From Pirellulaceae bacterium (lineage in GTDB: Bacteria; Planctomycetota; Planctomycetia; Pirellulales; Pirellulaceae), in the NCBI GenBank assembly GCA_025459265.1, contig JALOQX010000060.1, positions 1 through 36,331 on the forward strand: 36,331 nt of DNA, written 5' to 3'. The notes beneath the pieces are model-generated. The model was not told the DNA's origin. It worked only from the letters and a program-made list of their open reading frames with translations, and did no database searches. Shown piece after piece: positions 31,287 through 36,331 of this stretch (positions within the stretch are counted from its first letter, which is position 1; the number at the start of each line of letters is the position of its first letter). A program made the position numbers and the translations under genes.

Positions 31287-33230
31287 ATGACCAGACCACG
31301 GACGGTCGCATGGGTCGCACGGATGGGACGCGTCACCGCGCTGGTCGTCGCGGTCTGTACCGCCGGTGCCGCAACACGGCTGTGGGGTCAAACCGCCTCG
31401 CCGTCGACCGCGCCGCGCCCATCGACCGCGCCGCGCCCGTCGGCCGCGACCGTGTCCGCCCGCAGCGAATCCATTCCCGGACCGGTCGTGTGGCGGATGC
31501 GGGATGGCGCCGCGCAGGACGAGATGCAGGCGGACCCGCTCCTGGCGCCGCCGGGCACCCGGCTGTCGGCACCCGCGCAGGCGGCGCCGCGGCAGGAACT
31601 TCCCGCCGGCTTCGAACCGTGGTGGCGACCGCTGGCCATCCGGGCATTGCGCGCGGCACCCGATCAGCAGGTCGTCGACCTCGACGCGCTGATCATCAGT
31701 GCGCTGGCCTATTCACCGCGCGTGCGCGCGGTGAGTGAGGACGTGCTGATCCAGGAGACGGCGGTCCTGGAGGCCGCGGCCGATTTCGATATCCGCGCGT
31801 TCTCCGAGTCGAAGTTCTTTCGCAAGAGCGAGCCGATCGGCAACATTCTGGAAACGGGTGGACCGCCGCGGTTGCGGGAGGAAGACTGGGGCTTTTCTGC
31901 GGGGGTGCGGAAGCGAACGCCGCTGGGTGGTTCGTTCGAGCTGGCGCAGCGGATTGGGATCCACGACAGCAACTCGCGGTTTTTCGTCCCCCCGCAGCAG
32001 GGCAATGCGCGCATGGTGTTGAGTTACAATCAGCCGCTGCTCAACGGATTCGGTCGCGTCTACAACCGCTCGCTCATCGTGCTGGCCGAATTCGACACTG
32101 CGATTGCAGTGGACGAGACGTCCGCTGCGCTCCAGCAGCACCTGCTGACGGTGGCCGAGGCGTACTGGGAGCTCTACCTGCAGCGGTGTGCCCTGGTGCA
32201 GCGGTTCCAGCACCTGGAGCGGGCACGCGTGATTCTGGATGAACTCGAGCGCCGGCGCGACATTGATGCGCTGGAGAGCCAGATTGTGCGGGCGCGTGCG
32301 GCCGTGGCGGCGCGGCAGGCCGAACTGGTCCGTGCGGCTGCCAACATTCAGAACACGGAAGCGCTTATCCGGGCTCTGACCAATGCCCCGGAGTTGCTGG
32401 CCAATCCGCAGGCGGAGTTGATTCCGACGGACCACCCGGCCTCGGTCCACGTCGACGTGAATCTGCAGGACGCCATCGTCACGGCGCTGCAGCACCGTCC
32501 GGAGATCGACGCCGCGGCACAGGAGATCCGGGCCGCCAGCGTCCGACTCAATATGTCCCGCAACGAGCTGCTGCCGGCCTTGGACGTGGTCCTCGAGACC
32601 TATGTCATGGGGCTGGACGCGGACTACGACATCGGCCAGTCGTTTGCCGATCAGTTTGGCGCGGGGGAGCCGAGTTACACGGCGGGGCTGGTCTTCGAAG
32701 TGCCGCTCCACCGGCGGGCGGCCAAGGCCCGCCTGCAACGCCGCGGCCTGGAATTGCGGCGGCTGACGGCGCAGTACGAAGATTCCGTGCAGATGCTCCT
32801 GGCGGATGTGGAAGTGGTGGTCCGCGACGTCCATGCGACCCACGAGGAGATGGTCGGCAAGTACCAGGCCATGATGGCGGCCCAGGCGGAGGTCGAATAT
32901 GCGACCCGTCGCTGGCTGCTGCTGGGCGGCGAAGATCGCTCCGCCAGCCTGCTGCTGGAGGACCTGCTGGCAGCGCAGGATCGACTGGTCGTGGAGGAGT
33001 TCGGATTCGCCCTGGCGCAACGGGATTTCACCATCAGCCAGACGCTGCTCAAACGTGCCACCGGCACCCTCCTGGCCCAGGAAGGCATCGAACCGATCCG
33101 GACGTGCCAGGGGGGGCTGCCGCAGCTGCAGTTCGAAAAACGTCCCCTGCCGGCGCTGCCGGCCGAGGTCTTGCCGGCCCCCGAACCGCGCACCGCCCGA
33201 GAGCGTGACGCAGCCACGCTCCGCCGCTGA
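31287..33230 (+). CDS. TolC-family outer-membrane channel protein
   Basis: A 647-residue protein. The signal peptide (VTALVVAVCTAGAATRLWGQ) is followed by a low-complexity PSTAPRPSTAPRPSAA stretch and a Pro-rich region up to about residue 110, then the TolC/OEP fold in two halves (about 130-380 and 390-600). Visible are the strand-helix units LSYNQPLLNGFGRVYNRSLIV and LVFEVPLHRRAAKARLQRRGLEL, with long heptad-rich helices between. Longer than typical TolC (about 470) because of the N-terminal extension. It would form the outer-membrane exit duct for the adaptors that follow on the same strand. The ATG at 31287 has AACAGGGA upstream. It is divergent from the large surface protein. Confidence 0.9.
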   Translation: MTRPRTVAWVARMGRVTALVVAVCTAGAATRLWGQTASPSTAPRPSTAPRPSAATVSARSESIPGPVVWRMRDGAAQDEMQADPLLAPPGTRLSAPAQAAPRQELPAGFEPWWRPLAIRALRAAPDQQVVDLDALIISALAYSPRVRAVSEDVLIQETAVLEAAADFDIRAFSESKFFRKSEPIGNILETGGPPRLREEDWGFSAGVRKRTPLGGSFELAQRIGIHDSNSRFFVPPQQGNARMVLSYNQPLLNGFGRVYNRSLIVLAEFDTAIAVDETSAALQQHLLTVAEAYWELYLQRCALVQRFQHLERARVILDELERRRDIDALESQIVRARAAVAARQAELVRAAANIQNTEALIRALTNAPELLANPQAELIPTDHPASVHVDVNLQDAIVTALQHRPEIDAAAQEIRAASVRLNMSRNELLPALDVVLETYVMGLDADYDIGQSFADQFGAGEPSYTAGLVFEVPLHRRAAKARLQRRGLELRRLTAQYEDSVQMLLADVEVVVRDVHATHEEMVGKYQAMMAAQAEVEYATRRWLLLGGEDRSASLLLEDLLAAQDRLVVEEFGFALAQRDFTISQTLLKRATGTLLAQEGIEPIRTCQGGLPQLQFEKRPLPALPAEVLPAPEPRTARERDAATLRR

Positions 33231-33250
33231 ATCGTGCGAAAAAGACAGGG

Positions 33251-33282
33251 CTCACCACGAAGGACACAGAGAACACGAAGAG
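33251..33282 (+). repeat. CACCACGAAGGACACAGAG-type low-complexity repeat
   Basis: The ACACGAAG-like unit recurs with small changes (CACGAAGGACACAGAGAACACGAAGAG), 20 bases after the TolC stop. It is purine-rich, unlike its surroundings. The rest of 33231-33495 holds no gene I can support. Confidence 0.5.
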
Positions 33283-33495
33283 CAACCGCAGGCACCTCGA
33301 GCGACAGTTCGAAGCTTTTCCCGCTCAGTTCTCTCCCTGAAACGTCGGAACGCCCCCTGTCCGGCATAATCCGCACCATCCTTCTTCCCGCCGGGCGTGC
33401 GCCGCCGCATTGATGAGCTACGTTTGTGCAGGGTGGCCGCCGTCTGCGACCAGCAGACCGGCCCGATGCACACGTCTTGCGGAAGTTGTGTCGCC

Positions 33496-34386
33496 ATGAA
33501 CATGCACGGTGAAAGTGAGTACGCACGTTTCGGAGAGGTCGCGTGGAACGCACGGAAGCGGCTCAGGATCGGCCTGGCCTGCGCGGCGCTGACGCTGGCG
33601 GGCGCGGGGCTTGCGCGGGCGGCCGAATACGACGGGTTCACCGAACCGTATCGGAAAGTCAACGTCGCGTCGGTCGAAACGGGAACGATCAAATCACTGG
33701 AGGTGCGCGAAGGTGCGCGGGTCGAGAAAGGCCAGGTCGTGGCGCGCCTGGACGACGACGTGTATGTCGCCCTGGTGGCGATTGCCGACGAATCGATGCG
33801 CGCACAGGGTGCGCTGAAGTCGGCGGAAGCCGAGCTGAACATGCGACGCGAGCGTTGGGAGAAGTTGACGGTGTTGCGCAACCAGGGCCACGCGCGGCAA
33901 GAAGAGGTCGAGCGGGCCTATGCCGATGTGGAAATCGCCGAAGCGCGCGTCCTGTCCGCCCGAGAACTCATGGAAGTGAAACGACTCGAGTACGAGAAGG
34001 CGAAGATCCAGCTGGCCCGACGAGCCATCGTCGCGCCGCTCTCGGGCGTCGTCAGCGCCGTACGCAAGGACGAGGGTGAATTCGTCGCGCCCAACGACCC
34101 CTATGTGGCCGAGATCGTCATGCTCGACCCGCTGCTGGCCACGTTTTCCATTCCCAGCCGCGAGGCGGCGGCACTGGAACCGGGCGCGGCGGTCCAAGTG
34201 TTTCTGGACGACGCGGCGCGGTTCGTCGCCGGCGAAGTCGATACCGTCGCCCCCGTCACGGATGCTGAAAGCGGCACCGTGCGGGTCAAGATCCGAATCA
34301 CCAATCTCCAGGGGCAGTTTCGTTGCGGGGAACGCTGCACGTTGCAGCTGGGCGAGCTGCCGGCCAGGCCGACGACGCAGCCGTGA
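33496..34386 (+). CDS. HlyD-family periplasmic adaptor (short form)
   Basis: A 296-residue membrane fusion protein with signal peptide or anchor (RIGLACAALTLAGAGLARAAE). The first lipoyl half is SVETGTIKSLEVREGARVEKGQVVARLDDD, then a coiled-coil hairpin of about 90 residues, the second half IVAPLSGVVSAVRKDEGEFVA, and a barrel domain ending in RCGERCTLQLGELP. It lies between the TolC gene and the GAF-HlyD gene and is probably co-transcribed. The ATG at 33496 has GGAAG about ten bases upstream; starts at 33466 and 33397 would add a Cys-rich leader and are less likely. It should bridge the inner-membrane component and the TolC-like channel. The cleavable ARA-A site suggests a periplasmic or lipid-free mature form. 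Confidence 0.9.
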   Translation: MNMHGESEYARFGEVAWNARKRLRIGLACAALTLAGAGLARAAEYDGFTEPYRKVNVASVETGTIKSLEVREGARVEKGQVVARLDDDVYVALVAIADESMRAQGALKSAEAELNMRRERWEKLTVLRNQGHARQEEVERAYADVEIAEARVLSARELMEVKRLEYEKAKIQLARRAIVAPLSGVVSAVRKDEGEFVAPNDPYVAEIVMLDPLLATFSIPSREAAALEPGAAVQVFLDDAARFVAGEVDTVAPVTDAESGTVRVKIRITNLQGQFRCGERCTLQLGELPARPTTQP

Positions 34387-34422
34387 TGGCGGCCGGCGGG
34401 TCCCAGATGCATCCGCACAGAC

Positions 34423-35871
34423 ATGACCGAGTTGATGAGTTCCGGCACGGGCAGTTGGATCGTCGGCACCCTGTCGGCCGCGCCGGGTGACTCGTGGCCG
34501 CGTCTGCCCGCGGTTGCCGGCACGTCGGCGGCCGAGCCGGCGCAGGCGGAGTTCCTGCTGCGGACCGTCACGACGCTGTTGGACTGTCCCGACCCGGTCG
34601 ACGCATACCGACTGCTGGTCGACCGGCTGCAGCACGGACTCGGCGCCCGCCAGGTTGTGCTGGCGCTCTGCAGCCGGCGCGGCGCGTGCTGCCGGATTCG
34701 GGCGATCTCGGGCACCCGTCAATTCGACACGCACAGCGAGGCGGTGCGCGCGATGCAGGACGCGTGCCAGGAATCGCTGGTGCGCGGCGGCGCGACCCAG
34801 TGGCCGCCGGCAGCGCCGGAGCACGGCCAGGCGGCACTGGCTCACCGACAACTGCTTGCCCGCACGGGCGCCCAGCGTGTGGCCAGCATGGCACTGCGAG
34901 ACAGCCGCGGGGACGTGCTGGGGGTCCTGCTGGTGCTGGATGCCTCGCCCACGGGAACGAGTCTGCTGCCCGAGGCCTGGATTGCTCCGCTGGTCAGCGC
35001 GTTGAGATGTCGGCGTGACGGCGAGCGGGGACGCGTGGGCCGAGTGGTGCGGAAGTTCGCGCGGGGGATCAGCCGCCCGCGCGGGAGGCTGCTGGCGCTG
35101 CTGGCCGTGGCGCTCGGTGTGCTGCTGGCCGTGCCGGTTCCGGTGCGCGTGGCGTGCGAGTGTGTTTTGCAGCCCGTCACCCGGCGGTTCGTGGTCGCGC
35201 CCTACGACGGCGTGCTCGAGCGGTGCCTCGTCGCCCCCGGTGACGTGATCGCCCGCGGGACGACACTGGCGCGGATGGACCAGCGCGAGATTCGTTGGGA
35301 GCTCGCCCAGGTGGACGCGGATCGCGCGCGGGCCGAAAAGGAACGCGATGCGGCCCGCGCGGCGCACCGGACCAGCGCCGCGCAGCTGGCCGAACTCGAA
35401 ATGCAGCGGCTCGCCGTCCAACAACGTCGGCTCCAGCATCGGCTCGACAACCTGGCGGTCCGCAGCCCGATCGACGGCGTCGTCGTGGCCGGTGATCTCG
35501 AGAAAGCCGAAGGCGCACCGCTGACGATCGGGCAATCGCTCTTCGAAGTGGCTCCGCTGGACCGCATGCTGTGCGAACTCAGTGTCCCGGAAGAGGATAT
35601 CGGGCAGATCGCCCCGGGAATGGCCGTGCGAGTGAGTCTCGACGCGCGGCCCGGCGCGGCCATGCGCGGAGAGATCGAGCGGATCCACCCGCGCGCCGAA
35701 GTGCGGGGCAACACCAGCGTTTTCGTGGCCGAGGTCGGACTCGACAATCCGGATGGCCAGCTGCGTCCGGGCATGAATGGCACAGCCCACGTGTTGGCGG
35801 GACGCCGCAGCGTGGCGTGGCTCGTGTTTCAGAAGCCGTGGGCGCGCGCGCGTCGCCTGCTGGGCTGCTGA
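34423..35871 (+). CDS. GAF-like sensor domain fused to a HlyD-type adaptor
   Basis: A 482-residue protein. Residues about 43-195 look like a GAF domain (LLRTVTTLLDCPDPVDAYRLLVDRLQ, VVLALCSR, VASMALRDSRGDVLGVLLVLD). A basic stretch then leads into one transmembrane helix (about 222-241, RLLALLAVALGVLLAVPVPV). The periplasmic part has two lipoyl halves (APYDGVLERCLVAPGDVIARGTTLARMD; VRSPIDGVVVAGDLEKAEGA), a short coiled coil and a barrel domain (LRPGMNGTAHVLAG). A cytoplasmic ligand-binding domain on an export adaptor suggests gating of export by a cytoplasmic signal; the GAF ligand is unknown. It starts with ATG at 34423, 36 bases after the HlyD gene, and precedes the PqqD/M50-like gene by 21 bases. 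Confidence 0.87.
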   Translation: MTELMSSGTGSWIVGTLSAAPGDSWPRLPAVAGTSAAEPAQAEFLLRTVTTLLDCPDPVDAYRLLVDRLQHGLGARQVVLALCSRRGACCRIRAISGTRQFDTHSEAVRAMQDACQESLVRGGATQWPPAAPEHGQAALAHRQLLARTGAQRVASMALRDSRGDVLGVLLVLDASPTGTSLLPEAWIAPLVSALRCRRDGERGRVGRVVRKFARGISRPRGRLLALLAVALGVLLAVPVPVRVACECVLQPVTRRFVVAPYDGVLERCLVAPGDVIARGTTLARMDQREIRWELAQVDADRARAEKERDAARAAHRTSAAQLAELEMQRLAVQQRRLQHRLDNLAVRSPIDGVVVAGDLEKAEGAPLTIGQSLFEVAPLDRMLCELSVPEEDIGQIAPGMAVRVSLDARPGAAMRGEIERIHPRAEVRGNTSVFVAEVGLDNPDGQLRPGMNGTAHVLAGRRSVAWLVFQKPWARARRLLGC

Positions 35872-35892
35872 CGCCAGGGAGCTCGCAGGCGC

Positions 35893-36331
35893 ATGGACAC
35901 GGCACTCAAGGCGGCACAAGGGGCGGTCAATCCGGTGCAGGTCGTGCCGCGACTGCGACCGGACCTGGTGTTTCGGCCGCAGACGTTTGGCGGTCGGTCC
36001 TATTTCATCGTCGAGGATCCGCTCAACGGCCGATTCTTCCGCGTCGGCGTGGCCGAGTACACCTTGCTCTCAGGGCTTCAGGGCGATGCCACGCTGGCGG
36101 ACGTTCTGCAGGCGACTCGGCGGGCATGGCCGGACTGCTCGTTCACGCTCCGCGAAGCAGCCGACATCTGTGCGTGGGCCATGTCGTCGGGACTGGCGCA
36201 GCCCGCCGGCTCATCGGGTCGGCTCGCGCCGAACGTGCCGCCGGTGCAGGTTGCTGCGCGGCGCGCGGGGGGCTGGTGGACGCCTGTCTCGCTGCAGGTG
36301 CCGTTGGTGCATCCCGACCGGTGGGTCGAAC
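35893..36331 (+). CDS. PqqD-like N-terminus of an M50-type membrane protein (truncated by window end)
   Basis: An open frame from ATG 35893 to the right edge (146 codons). The first 100 residues resemble a PqqD-like winged-helix domain: PRLRPDLVFRPQTFGGRSYFIVEDPLNGRFFRVGVAEYTLLSGLQGDATLADVL. These domains bind peptides in RiPP and some export systems. The end (WWTPVSLQVPLVHPDRWVE) resembles the lead-in of planctomycete site-2-protease-like, polytopic proteins that sit beside HlyD genes. The membrane and HExxH parts lie beyond the window, so the M50 assignment is from recall of such gene neighbourhoods rather than a visible motif. It is 21 bases after the GAF-HlyD gene and probably supplies the inner-membrane part of the exporter. 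Confidence 0.7.
   Translation, partial: MDTALKAAQGAVNPVQVVPRLRPDLVFRPQTFGGRSYFIVEDPLNGRFFRVGVAEYTLLSGLQGDATLADVLQATRRAWPDCSFTLREAADICAWAMSSGLAQPAGSSGRLAPNVPPVQVAARRAGGWWTPVSLQVPLVHPDRWVE

Noticed and set aside
33694..35919. A 741-codon minus-strand open frame across the two adaptor genes
   Set aside because: It spans two real genes and the gap between them; its composition is that of a shadow frame (Arg/His/Gln-rich) and has no recognisable domain.

Overview
The window is GC-rich and densely coded. It most likely comes from a member of the Planctomycetota. Pointers are the LExRxLxSA-type N-terminal motif on a large DUF4347/cadherin-like surface protein, exported metal-dependent amidohydrolases and a Tat-exported Ntn-hydrolase, many HlyD-type adaptors, and several families of short interspersed GC-rich repeats. 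No rRNA, tRNA, CRISPR array, transposase or phage gene was seen. Both ends cut genes.

Left part (1-7812). A truncated exported protein on the minus strand diverges from a membrane protein and a MacA/MacB-like efflux operon (periplasmic adaptor, ATPase, FtsX-like permease) whose genes overlap by 1-4 bases. Behind it lies a 545-bp stretch without a protein gene. It holds a candidate minus-strand RNA gene with a near-consensus promoter and two intrinsic terminators, and then a terminator-like hairpin directly before a REC-ANTAR (RNA-binding antiterminator) regulator. A strong promoter with a roughly 250-nt structured leader precedes a BON-domain gene; hemerythrin-like and thymidylate-synthase-family genes follow.

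Middle (7813-19625). A tandemly duplicated palindromic repeat separates convergent genes. A secreted double-redoxin protein diverges from a tiny membrane protein whose in-frame UGA, followed by a SECIS-like hairpin, makes it a selenoprotein candidate. The ferrous iron operon feoA-feoB plus a FeoB-associated Cys-rich protein follows, with its own promoter and palindromic operator. Then come two translationally coupled exported amidohydrolases (the second has lost its metal ligands), a Tat-exported glycosylasparaginase-type hydrolase, a small zinc-ribbon protein, a small HEAGH membrane protein, an exported nitrilase-superfamily protein and a CAP-domain protein.

Right part (19821-36331). On the minus strand are an ATPase-permease fusion with its adaptor (drug/lipid export, YbhG/YbhFSR-like), an HD-GYP response regulator, a hybrid histidine kinase and a 1047-residue DUF4347/cadherin-like membrane-anchored protein. 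Divergently, on the plus strand, are a TolC-like outer-membrane channel, a HlyD adaptor, a GAF-HlyD fusion and the start of a PqqD-like/M50-type membrane protein. I infer that these eight genes form one system in which a large surface protein is exported or displayed through an ABC-free type-I-like conduit, under two-component and c-di-GMP control. A 155-bp double inverted repeat lies in the divergent intergenic region.
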